Assembly (NCBI GenBank): GCA_927798255.1
Contig: CAKMMH010000089.1
Location: 1-7,008, forward strand
Direction of reading: 5' to 3'
DNA: 7,008 nucleotides
DNA from: an uncultured bacterium
GTDB lineage: Bacteria; Bdellovibrionota_C; UBA2361; CAKMMH01
Positions 1-6,706 of the stretch are shown one piece after another. How positions within the stretch are numbered: position 1 is the first letter of the stretch; every line of letters begins with the position of its first letter. Below the pieces are notes generated by a model. The model saw nothing but the letters and a program-made list of their open reading frames with translations, was not told the DNA's origin and did not search any database. The translations under genes were made by a program, and so were the position numbers.

Positions 1-98
1 ATTTTAATTTAAAAATTATTTGAAATTTATTGCTGTTTTTTTAAAAAAAAGTATCTTTACAAAATCTTGTATTTATGTTTCGTTTTTTCAAGTTACTC

Positions 99-127
99 TT
101 GACTCTGATTGCTATTCTTGGTATAAG
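99..127 (+). promoter_or_regulatory. Predicted sigma-70-type promoter of the min operon
   Basis: A -35 box TTGACT (99-104) is separated by exactly 17 bp from a -10 box TATAAG (122-127). The -10 is preceded by TG one base upstream (119-120), giving an extended -10. Transcription would start near 134, leaving a leader of about 108 nt before minC. This is the best promoter match I found in the window. The segment 1-241 is otherwise non-coding: stop codons close all six frames near the left edge, so no upstream gene runs in. An alternative perfect TATAAT at 220-225 has no -35 partner. Confidence 0.65.
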
Positions 128-241
128 TTACTTAAACTAAGAACACGGTTTTACACGAAGTTATCTTACTGTTATTATTTGGTTATAAATCATTAATATT
201 TAATAAAGCATTTTCTTAATATAATATAGGGATCTTACGTT

Positions 242-1048
242 TTGGAAGAAAAAAATTTAAATACAATCGTTACAGCAAGAGGAACAGCAGAGGGGCTAAT
301 CCTAAGATTAGATGGAAAAAGCGCTGAAGATAAATTAAAAAGCGCAATGAGAGAGTTTATTGATGCTAGAAAATCTTTTATAGAAGGAAGCGACGTTATT
401 ATAGAATGGGTAGATACAATACCTAGTGATGACTATATATCAAATGTATCTAGTATTTTATCAGATGAATATAAAATAAATATCAAAGGAAATAGAACTA
501 AAAATACTCAAGTAAAAGAAAAAGTAAAGTTAGATAAAGTAGATAAAAATTTAAAAGATGACGATAATACAGGCTTAAGTTTATTTGATGGGTTAGGTAT
601 CATTAAAGATGACAATCAAGTGCTTTCTAACACGAGTACAAATATAATCCAAAATGCAAAAATTAATAACAACATATCAAATAATATTTGGGATGAAGCG
701 AACACAAGAATCATTTGCGCAACACTTCGTTCTGGCCAAAAAATTGAAACAGAACATTCTCTTTTGATACTCGGTGATGTTAATTCAGGTGCCGAAATTA
801 TTGCAGGTGGTGATGTAATTGTACTTGGTACTTTAAGAGGAATTGCGCATGCTGGAGCTTATGATGAATCAGGAGCTGGAAGGGTAATATTTGCTCTTGA
901 TTTACGTCCGACACAATTAAGGATTGGTTCAATAATTTCACGAGATAATAATGATAGCAATTCTAAGCTTCCAGAAATAGCGCATGTTGATGGAGATATT
1001 ATAGTTGTAGAGCCTTATAATTCACGTTCTTGGAAAAGAAAAGGTTAA
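242..1048 (+). CDS. minC: Septum site-determining protein MinC
   Basis: MinC is the FtsZ-binding inhibitor of the Min system; MinD recruits it to the membrane, where it blocks Z-rings away from mid-cell. The 268 residues split into an N-terminal domain (about 1-85, with the AEGLILRLDG strand), a variable Lys/Asp/Asn-rich linker (about 85-152), and the conserved C-terminal beta-helix domain (about 155-262). That domain carries the RSGQ motif (163-166), GDVNSGAEIIAGGDVIVLG (178-196), the RGIAHAGA turn (199-206) and PTQLRIGS (223-230), which together are diagnostic of MinC. The start is TTG: an in-frame TAG at 227-229 closes the upstream side, the next ATG falls inside the N-domain, and a weak AGGGA lies 9 nt upstream. 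The protein is longer than E. coli MinC (231 residues), mainly in the linker. It is the first gene of the min operon. Confidence 0.96.
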   Translation: MEEKNLNTIVTARGTAEGLILRLDGKSAEDKLKSAMREFIDARKSFIEGSDVIIEWVDTIPSDDYISNVSSILSDEYKINIKGNRTKNTQVKEKVKLDKVDKNLKDDDNTGLSLFDGLGIIKDDNQVLSNTSTNIIQNAKINNNISNNIWDEANTRIICATLRSGQKIETEHSLLILGDVNSGAEIIAGGDVIVLGTLRGIAHAGAYDESGAGRVIFALDLRPTQLRIGSIISRDNNDSNSKLPEIAHVDGDIIVVEPYNSRSWKRKG

Positions 1049-1099
1049 TAAGAGCATTTTTTATTGTAAGGTGTAAATAAAAATTTTACTTCTATTTAT

Positions 1100-1103
1100 G
1101 GAG
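1100..1103 (+). promoter_or_regulatory. Ribosome binding site that decides the minD start
   Basis: GGAG lies 6 nt before the ATG at 1110 but only 3 nt before the ATG at 1107, and it overlaps the possible start at 1098. It therefore supports the third of the three in-frame ATG codons. Confidence 0.6.
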
Positions 1104-1109
1104 AAAATG

Positions 1110-1928
1110 ATGAGTGTAGGTAATACAAAAACAACAAAATTAGCTGATGTTTATGTAGTAACTTCTGGTAAGGGTGGAGTCGGTAAAACAACTACGACTG
1201 CTAGCATTGGTGCTGCATTAGCAATTAAAGGAAAGAGAACACTAGTAGTAGATGCTGATATTGGATTAAGAAATCTTGATGTAATTTTAGGCCTTGAAAG
1301 TAGAGTTGTTTTTAATATTGTTGATGTTGCAAAAAAAGTATGTAAACCAAATCAAGCAACAATCAAGTCTAAAAAATCTCCAAACTTGTATTTACTTCCT
1401 GCTTCACAAACTGATGATAAGGATGTAATTACAGAAGAAGAAGTAAAAGATACTTTGGAATGGTATAGAAGAGAATTTGATTTTATTTTAATTGACTCTC
1501 CTGCAGGTATCGAACAGGGGTTTAAAAACGCATGCGTAGCTGCATCTAATGCATTAGTTGTAACTACACCTGAAATTTCGGCTATTCGTGATGCTGATAG
1601 AGTTATAGGATTGTTATCAGCAAGAAGTATTGAACCAAAGCTTATTGTAAATAGAATTGATTTTAACATGGTTAGACGTGGGGATATGCTTTCTGTTACT
1701 GATGTTGAAGATATCTTAGGTATTGAAACTGTAGGTATCGTTGAAAGAGATGAACACGTAATAGTTTCTGCTAATTGTGGAGATCCTGTTGTATATAATC
1801 AAAAATCAAAGGCTGGCAGTGCTTTTATGAGAATCGCGTCTAGGCTTTGCGGTGAGAATATACCAATTGTTAGTAAAGAAAAGTCTAACTCTATATTTAC
1901 TAAATTAGGTAAGTGTTTAGGATTTTAA
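1110..1928 (+). CDS. minD: Septum site-determining ATPase MinD
   Basis: MinD is the membrane-binding ParA/MinD-family ATPase that recruits MinC and is released by MinE. Numbered from the ATG at 1110 (272 residues), it shows the deviant Walker A SGKGGVGKTT (19-28, signature Lys21 and catalytic-loop Lys26), switch I DADIGLRNLD (48-57), the switch II/Walker B stretch FILIDSPAGIE (125-135) and the MinD-specific TTPEISAIRDADR (152-164). The last 12 residues, SIFTKLGKCLGF, form the amphipathic membrane-targeting helix that sets MinD apart from ParA. In-frame ATGs occur at 1098, 1107 and 1110. GGAG at 1100-1103 sits 6 nt before 1110, whereas 1098 has no ribosome binding site, so 1110 is preferred; starting at 1098 adds four residues (MEKM). 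The gene lies 61 nt after minC with no clear terminator between, so co-transcription is likely. Confidence 0.97.
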   Translation: MSVGNTKTTKLADVYVVTSGKGGVGKTTTTASIGAALAIKGKRTLVVDADIGLRNLDVILGLESRVVFNIVDVAKKVCKPNQATIKSKKSPNLYLLPASQTDDKDVITEEEVKDTLEWYRREFDFILIDSPAGIEQGFKNACVAASNALVVTTPEISAIRDADRVIGLLSARSIEPKLIVNRIDFNMVRRGDMLSVTDVEDILGIETVGIVERDEHVIVSANCGDPVVYNQKSKAGSAFMRIASRLCGENIPIVSKEKSNSIFTKLGKCLGF

Positions 1929-2034
1929 TTTTTATTTCAATTTTTTAAAATTTAGGGTTTCTGATATTTACTTTATGTGGTAAAAATTAAAATTGTTTCA
2001 ATATTTTTTCATGTTTTAGAATCGATTTATTAAA

Positions 2035-2040
2035 AAGGAG
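2035..2040 (+). promoter_or_regulatory. Strong ribosome binding site of minE
   Basis: AAGGAG ends 8 nt before the GTG at 2049. It is the strongest Shine-Dalgarno match in the window and fixes a non-ATG start. A strong site on minE may offset the GTG codon and help set the MinE to MinD ratio; that last point is inference. Confidence 0.75.
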
Positions 2041-2048
2041 CTTTTGTT

Positions 2049-2450
2049 GTGTTAAGAGTGCTTAAAAATTTGTTTTCAAAAGAGTCTGGTAGTAAAACTC
2101 AAGCAAAGAATCGCTTGCAGTTTGTTTTAGTGCAAGATAGAGCAGGGTTAAATAATGAAGAACTTGCAAGTTTTAGAAAAGAGTTACTTAATGTAATAGA
2201 AAAGTATTTTATAGTTAAGGAAGGTGATTTTGGTATTGATTATAAAAGAGATGGTAATACTACAAAATTAACTATAAAATCTCCTGTTGTTGCTAAAAGA
2301 ACAGTTGTTAAACAAGATGATAAATCTTCTAATAATAGTTATTCACAAGAAAAACTTGAAATTAGAAGCAAAAATGATTCAGCTTCTAGCAGTGATAGTA
2401 ATAAAAACGAAAACAGTAAGAATTTTAAGAATAAAAAAGCTGCAAATTGA
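2049..2450 (+). CDS. minE: Cell division topological specificity factor MinE, with a C-terminal tail
   Basis: MinE stimulates MinD ATPase and drives MinCD off the membrane, giving the division inhibitor its spatial pattern. Of 133 residues, about 1-83 are the MinE core. An amphipathic N-terminal helix (MLRVLKNLFSK) is followed by the MinD-contact segment AKNRLQFVLVQDRAGL (19-34), in which Arg22 aligns with the MinD-activating Arg21 of E. coli. Then come the helix RKELLNVIEKYF (43-54) and the final beta strand TTKLTIKSPV (71-80). The DRAGL form resembles cyanobacterial and clostridial MinE more than the E. coli protein. Residues 85-133 are an extra, probably disordered tail: 29 of 49 are Ser, Asn or Lys. 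The start is GTG. The gene lies 120 nt after minD, a gap with no convincing promoter or terminator, so it is probably part of the min operon. Confidence 0.93.
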   Translation: MLRVLKNLFSKESGSKTQAKNRLQFVLVQDRAGLNNEELASFRKELLNVIEKYFIVKEGDFGIDYKRDGNTTKLTIKSPVVAKRTVVKQDDKSSNNSYSQEKLEIRSKNDSASSSDSNKNENSKNFKNKKAAN

Positions 2451-2464
2451 AGTTTTCAATAAAT

Positions 2465-2497
2465 TATTATGTACACCTTTTTTAGGTGTATATAATA
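2465..2497 (+). terminator. Hairpin after minE, probable end of the min operon
   Basis: TATTATGTACACCT (2465-2478) pairs with AGGTGTATATAATA (2484-2497) around a TTTTT loop: 14 pairs with a single G-U wobble, starting 14 nt after the minE stop. The central 7 bp (TACACCT/AGGTGTA) are perfect. It lacks the U-run expected just after an intrinsic terminator, so termination may be weak, Rho-assisted, or the hairpin may instead protect the mRNA 3' end. Confidence 0.55.
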
Positions 2498-2638
2498 TTC
2501 TGATTTAATTAACAAAAATCCTTGATACATTAAAACATTTTTATATTTTCAACGTCCGTAATATTTATATTTTTTTATATATATCCGATAATACTCACAG
2601 TTAGTATAAGTGTAATTTGTTATATTTATTAAATTTTT
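2498..2638. other. AT-rich spacer before the AAA gene, probable promoter region
   Basis: This non-coding stretch separates the min hairpin from the AAA gene. It holds a run of almost pure A/T (about 2558-2584) that should melt or bend easily. Possible promoter parts are TTGATA (2522-2527) with TATTTT 16 bp later (2544-2549), and an isolated TATAAG (2605-2610) 28 nt before the start codon without a -35 partner. None is strong enough to name as the promoter, although one is needed here if the hairpin terminates. Confidence 0.35.
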
Positions 2639-4648
2639 ATGGATCAAATTATAAATTTTTTAGATTTAATTAATTTAAGTACCTCCACATTATTTATTAC
2701 TTTTTTACTACCATTCTCTTTTTTTGTATATTCTTCAAGAAATTTTTATGAACCTGAAAAAATTAAAACCTACAATGTCATTAATATTGTAATTTCTATA
2801 ATTATTATTTTGTTTGCATTTTATAAAATTTTTTATTCGATTATAGATGGCGATTACCATGGAATTGAAGTAAAAGTTATGCATATTGCAGTATGCTTTT
2901 TAAGTATAATGATTGTAAATAAAAATAAAGTTTCAGATACTGATGATTTAATTAATACAATACTTGGTAATCAGCAATCTTTATTAAATGGCGTAAATAA
3001 TGATAATGGATATAAGCCTCAATCTGTAAATAAGGAGCTTATTGGCGAATATTCATGGGATGATATCATAATTAATGATGAGCTAAAACAAGAGTTAAAT
3101 TCTGTTATTAACTTATTAAAAGATCCAGAAAATGCAAAAAAGTATGGAATTGAAATACCTAAAGGAATTTTGTTTAATGGCCCTCCAGGAACAGGTAAAA
3201 CAACAATTGCACGAGTTGTTGCAAATTTAGCTGGAGTTAATTTTTATGTTCTTAGAACGAACGAGATAGTTTCTAAGTATGTAGGTGAATCAGAAAAAAA
3301 TTTAACTGCACTTTTTGATGCAGCCACACAAAATGCGCCTGCTATAATTTTTATTGATGAAATAGATTCTATTGGTAAGGCGCGTTCTAGCTCTAATGCA
3401 GACCATGCAGATAAATTACTTAATCAACTTCTTCAATTAATAGATGGTGTTATAAAAACTGAAGGTATATATATAATTGCAGCAACAAACAGAGCCGACC
3501 TTGTAGATAGCGCTTTAAAACGAGCAGGAAGATTAAATAGGACTATAGAAATAGGGCTTCCTGATAAAGAATCAAGAATAGCTTTGTTTAAACTTTACAC
3601 TAAACATTTAAAATTGGGCTTTGATGTAGATTTTGAAGAACTTTCTAAAAAGACTGAAAATTGCAGCGCAGCCGATATTAAAGCGATCTGTAACCAGGCA
3701 GGACTTTATTCTTACAAAAGAGAAGAAGTTTTACCTAAGGATTCTCGCACATATTTAGTAAGCAAAAATGATATAACTAGAGCACTTGATGATTTCACAA
3801 ATGATAAGGACGAAGAAGTACAATACGAAGGTCACAAGAAGAAAAACGATCCATATGTGCCTCAAAATGATTCAGTTGAAAGAATTGGCTGGGATGATAT
3901 AATAATTTCTGAAAATTTAAAGCAAGAATTAATTTCAGTTGTTAAGCTTTTAAAAGGTGCTGATAACGCCAAGAAATTTGGAATTGAAGTTCCAAAAGGA
4001 ATGCTTCTTTATGGCCCTCCGGGAACTGGTAAAACAACAATAGCGAAAGTTATGGCAAATACTGCCAATATGGCATTCTTCGTTCTACAAGTTAATGACA
4101 TTGTTTCAAAATATGTTGGTGATTCAGAAAAGAATTTATCTTTACTATTTAAAGCAGCTCAAAAGTATGCTCCATCAATTTTATTTATTGATGAAATTGA
4201 TGCAATCGCCAAAAATAGAAGCGAAAATAATGCACAACATGCAGATAATTTACTTAATCACTTACTACAACTAATAGATGGCGTAATTAAAAGAGAAGGA
4301 ATTTATATAATTGGAGCTACTAATAGACCAGACCTCGTTGACCCAGCTCTTAAGCGTGGTGGAAGGTTAACAAAATCAATATATATTCCTCTTCCAGATT
4401 TTGATTCAAGATTAAAATTAATTAAATTGTTCCTAAGCAAATATACTCTTGATTTTGATGTTGATTATGAATATTTTGCTAAGCGCGTAGAAGGTAAGTC
4501 TGGAGCCGATATAAAAAGTATCTGTACACAAGCTGGATTAAATTCATTTAGTAGAAACAGCGCTCTTGGGAATCAGGATTTTATGATTTCAAATGAAGAT
4601 TTAATGCAAGCTCTAGATGAACTTTGTCCTTCAAAAAGTAAAGAATAG
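2639..4648 (+). CDS. Membrane-anchored tandem AAA ATPase (Cdc48/p97-like double ring, no protease)
   Basis: The 669 residues begin with three predicted membrane helices (about 13-32, 47-68, 80-93). The loop after helix 1 and the segment after helix 3 are Lys/Arg-rich and the loop between helices 2 and 3 is acidic, so the ATPase part should face the cytoplasm. Two classical AAA modules follow. D1 (about 137-386) has Walker A GPPGTGKTT (181-189), Walker B IIFIDEID (236-243), sensor-1 Asn284 and arginine fingers Arg295/Arg298. D2 (about 414-662) has the same at 459-467, 514-521, Asn562 and Arg573/Arg576. Both keep a KYVG pore loop (Tyr214, Tyr492), so both rings look able to hydrolyse ATP and pull polypeptide. 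There is no FtsH-type HExxH zinc protease and no recognisable p97 N-domain. The likely role is a membrane-tethered unfoldase or remodeller; its substrate is unknown. No Shine-Dalgarno precedes the ATG. I assign no gene symbol. Confidence 0.88.
   Translation: MDQIINFLDLINLSTSTLFITFLLPFSFFVYSSRNFYEPEKIKTYNVINIVISIIIILFAFYKIFYSIIDGDYHGIEVKVMHIAVCFLSIMIVNKNKVSDTDDLINTILGNQQSLLNGVNNDNGYKPQSVNKELIGEYSWDDIIINDELKQELNSVINLLKDPENAKKYGIEIPKGILFNGPPGTGKTTIARVVANLAGVNFYVLRTNEIVSKYVGESEKNLTALFDAATQNAPAIIFIDEIDSIGKARSSSNADHADKLLNQLLQLIDGVIKTEGIYIIAATNRADLVDSALKRAGRLNRTIEIGLPDKESRIALFKLYTKHLKLGFDVDFEELSKKTENCSAADIKAICNQAGLYSYKREEVLPKDSRTYLVSKNDITRALDDFTNDKDEEVQYEGHKKKNDPYVPQNDSVERIGWDDIIISENLKQELISVVKLLKGADNAKKFGIEVPKGMLLYGPPGTGKTTIAKVMANTANMAFFVLQVNDIVSKYVGDSEKNLSLLFKAAQKYAPSILFIDEIDAIAKNRSENNAQHADNLLNHLLQLIDGVIKREGIYIIGATNRPDLVDPALKRGGRLTKSIYIPLPDFDSRLKLIKLFLSKYTLDFDVDYEYFAKRVEGKSGADIKSICTQAGLNSFSRNSALGNQDFMISNEDLMQALDELCPSKSKE
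3056..4369 (+). repeat. Internal duplication: two AAA modules 834 bp apart
   Basis: Residues 140-299 (bases 3056-3535) align without any gap to residues 418-577 (bases 3890-4369). I count 114 of 160 identical residues by eye, about 71%. The match runs from the WDDIII motif through Walker A, pore loop, Walker B, sensor 1 and arginine fingers. At the DNA level the copies differ at many third positions, so this is a divergent coding duplication, not a recent perfect repeat. Confidence 0.85.
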
Positions 4649-4755
4649 CTTTAAACATTAAAAATATTGTCTTAAATCATTTTTTTTTGCATTATTAGCA
4701 TAAAGTCAATAAACTTTTCTTATTATTCACATATTTTATAAAATTATCTTTATTT

Positions 4756-4760
4756 GGGAG
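4756..4760 (+). promoter_or_regulatory. Ribosome binding site that decides the start of the helical protein
   Basis: GGGAG lies 8 nt before the ATG at 4769. The longest open frame could begin at a TTG at 4754, but that codon overlaps this site and has none of its own, so the ATG is preferred. Confidence 0.65.
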
Positions 4761-4768
4761 TAAAACAA

Positions 4769-6589
4769 ATGACACAAAAGATTTCAGATGCTCGACTCAA
4801 CAAATTATTAGAATCTCATGAGAGAAACTTAAATTTAATTGCTAATTTGTTAGATTATCACCTTCCAGATAGAAAAACATATGATGGTGAAGTTACACAA
4901 AGATTATTAGAAACAAAAAATCTTGTTACACATTCTCAAGTTAAACAGCATATAGCTTATAATGTAGCCAATTGGGGTCAAGACTTCAGAAGTATTATGA
5001 GTTTAGAACCAACTACGTACGATCTTAGAGTACCTCTAGAAAGTGATTATAAAGATAACCCAAAAGGTTATCAAGAAGCACTAGGAATCTACCGCGCTAC
5101 ATATAAAAAATTTCATATTGAAAAATGTAAATTAATAAGAGAAGCTTTAAAGACTATTCCATTTGCTGCTAAAACATTTCAAGAACTTTTTACACCAATT
5201 CAAGAATTTACGATAAATCAAAGCACAAATAATCATTCTTTAAAACATTATGTTTTTGCAGCACCTGTTAGCCCAGAGCTATTTACTGATCATCTTGCCG
5301 AATCGTTAGGGTTATGCGATTTTTCTGATTGTGTTAGGAACCCCTTAAAGCGTATAGAAAAAAAGTCAGATCCAAAAGTTTTGGCTGCATTAAGATTAAT
5401 TTATCTAGGGTTAAAAAACGTAGGATATAGAAATGGTGGTAGGCTTTATAAGTTTACTAAAGTTGAATCTATTGATAAGGAAACTAACAAATTACTTGAA
5501 AAGTATAATAAGGAGTGTGCAGGTAAAATTGTAATGATAAACTTTACTGGTAAAGCTGAGTCAATTTTTGATGAATATGAAGGTGTTGAAGTTAGAAGAA
5601 AAAGAATTGCTATATTTCAAACTCTTAATTCTGCTAAAAGAGCATTAGAAGAAATTGATAAATCATATATTGATGAATCTCATAAATTAATTAACATATC
5701 TGAAAGAGTTGAGCGTTTAGGTGAAATGCTTTGTACATGGAAAAGAGAAACTCTAGAATCAGACAAAGATGAAATAAAGAAAATAGTAATAAAAGAATGT
5801 GATGATATTTCAAGTTTGCTTAAAAATTCAATTAACAAATATAAAATTGAGATAAAAGAATTACTAGAAGAAACTTCTCAAGCACAAGAAGCTAGAAATA
5901 ACCCATATGCTTATATTTTAAAATTATCGGCAGCATTAAAAAGAATAGATAAAAGGTTTTCAGAAACAAATGCTATTATTATGCATGAAACTAGTAACAA
6001 AAGCTGGATTAAGGATTTAATACAAAATATTGAATTTAAGTTTGATTCAGTAAATAAAAAAGTTGACTATTGGAAAACTTGTTTAAAGTATTGTCGAATA
6101 TTACGAAATGAAGAAATAGAGGATATGCTTTTTACTTTCACTTATACTATAAATAATTTATCTCAAATAGAAGAGTTGCCATATTGTCAAATAGCTAACA
6201 ATTTACAAAATGCTTTTGATAGAATGAAATCTATTTTTGAATGCAAGGGAAGCATAAAAGATGTGATTTCAGAGCTAGATTATATGAATTTTAATTTATT
6301 TTTAGAAAAAAATATCATTCGAAAACTACACGAGGCTTTAAAACCAAAGAGAATGTTTGTATTTATACACAATGATATCAATATGACATTAAGTGAACTT
6401 AATAAAGCAATAGAACAAGCTGATGTTAGTGAAAAATATATTGAATTTTATAAAAAATTAAGTGAAGCCATTTCAAATATTCTTGAGAAATTTAATAAAG
6501 TAGATAATGATAATAATAAACTTACTGAATTTCTAAGAAATAGTGCAAAAGATATACTAAATATGATTTATGATAAAATTAATGAATAG
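4769..6589 (+). CDS. Large helical, coiled-coil-rich protein of unknown function
   Basis: I do not recognise this 606-residue protein. It has no signal peptide and no membrane segment, so it should be cytoplasmic. Residues 1-140 are predicted helical, with a polar opening helix (KISDARLNKLLESHERNLNL). Residues 140-275 are more mixed and contain the only apparent non-helical patches (YVFAAPVSPELF, 161-172; KIVMINFTGKAESIF, 253-267). From about 275 to 600 it is charged and heptad-like, with many Glu/Lys/Ile/Leu, interrupted near 376-382 (RNNPYAY). No nucleotide-binding or catalytic motif is visible. It lies 120 nt after the AAA gene, same strand, with no clear terminator between, so co-expression is plausible. 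A role as adaptor, scaffold or substrate of the AAA machine is inference from position only. Base composition matches the neighbours, so recent transfer is not indicated. Confidence 0.8.
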   Translation: MTQKISDARLNKLLESHERNLNLIANLLDYHLPDRKTYDGEVTQRLLETKNLVTHSQVKQHIAYNVANWGQDFRSIMSLEPTTYDLRVPLESDYKDNPKGYQEALGIYRATYKKFHIEKCKLIREALKTIPFAAKTFQELFTPIQEFTINQSTNNHSLKHYVFAAPVSPELFTDHLAESLGLCDFSDCVRNPLKRIEKKSDPKVLAALRLIYLGLKNVGYRNGGRLYKFTKVESIDKETNKLLEKYNKECAGKIVMINFTGKAESIFDEYEGVEVRRKRIAIFQTLNSAKRALEEIDKSYIDESHKLINISERVERLGEMLCTWKRETLESDKDEIKKIVIKECDDISSLLKNSINKYKIEIKELLEETSQAQEARNNPYAYILKLSAALKRIDKRFSETNAIIMHETSNKSWIKDLIQNIEFKFDSVNKKVDYWKTCLKYCRILRNEEIEDMLFTFTYTINNLSQIEELPYCQIANNLQNAFDRMKSIFECKGSIKDVISELDYMNFNLFLEKNIIRKLHEALKPKRMFVFIHNDINMTLSELNKAIEQADVSEKYIEFYKKLSEAISNILEKFNKVDNDNNKLTEFLRNSAKDILNMIYDKINE

Positions 6590-6695
6590 TATTTTTTATT
6601 AAAATATTTAGGTAATTTTTTTATATAATCTAGTAAATTTTTTATATTTTTAGTATCATAGATACCTGTATATGTGTTGTATATTTTATGGAGTT

Positions 6696-6700
6696 TAAGG
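6696..6700 (+). promoter_or_regulatory. Ribosome binding site of the UDP-glucose dehydrogenase gene
   Basis: TAAGG ends 6 nt before the ATG at 6707. A nearby ATG at 6688 is in another frame and does not lead into the Rossmann sequence. Confidence 0.55.
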
Positions 6701-6706
6701 TATTTT

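Noticed and set aside
220..225. Perfect TATAAT box just before minC
   Set aside because: No -35 element lies 16-18 bp upstream, and the transcript would begin almost at the start codon; a chance match in AT-rich DNA is likely beside the better promoter at 99-127.
1352..1669. 105-codon open frame on the minus strand
   Set aside because: It lies wholly inside minD, antisense to conserved codons, and its translation shows no recognisable motif; it is a shadow of minD.
1939..1952. AATTTT-TT-AAAATT palindrome after minD
   Set aside because: All A/T with almost no loop and no GC stem; not a credible terminator between minD and minE.
2287..2508. 73-codon open frame in another + frame over the minE tail
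   Set aside because: It overlaps minE and the hairpin, has no ribosome binding site, and its Leu/Ile/Lys-rich content follows from the AT-rich, Asn/Lys-coding bases of the tail.
4679..4688. T-run after the AAA gene as a possible terminator
   Set aside because: The preceding bases (4650-4678) form only short AT pairings with no GC stem, so no convincing intrinsic terminator.
6590..6606. TATTTT/AAAATA hairpin after the helical-protein gene
   Set aside because: The stem is six A/T pairs only and would be unstable; the nearby T-runs are expected from base composition.
6624..6629. TATAAT as a ugd promoter
   Set aside because: No -35 match lies at suitable spacing and the surrounding bases are nearly all A/T.
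6653..6665. GTATC-ATA-GATAC inverted repeat upstream of ugd
   Set aside because: Only five pairs with a three-base centre; too short to call an operator without comparison to relatives.
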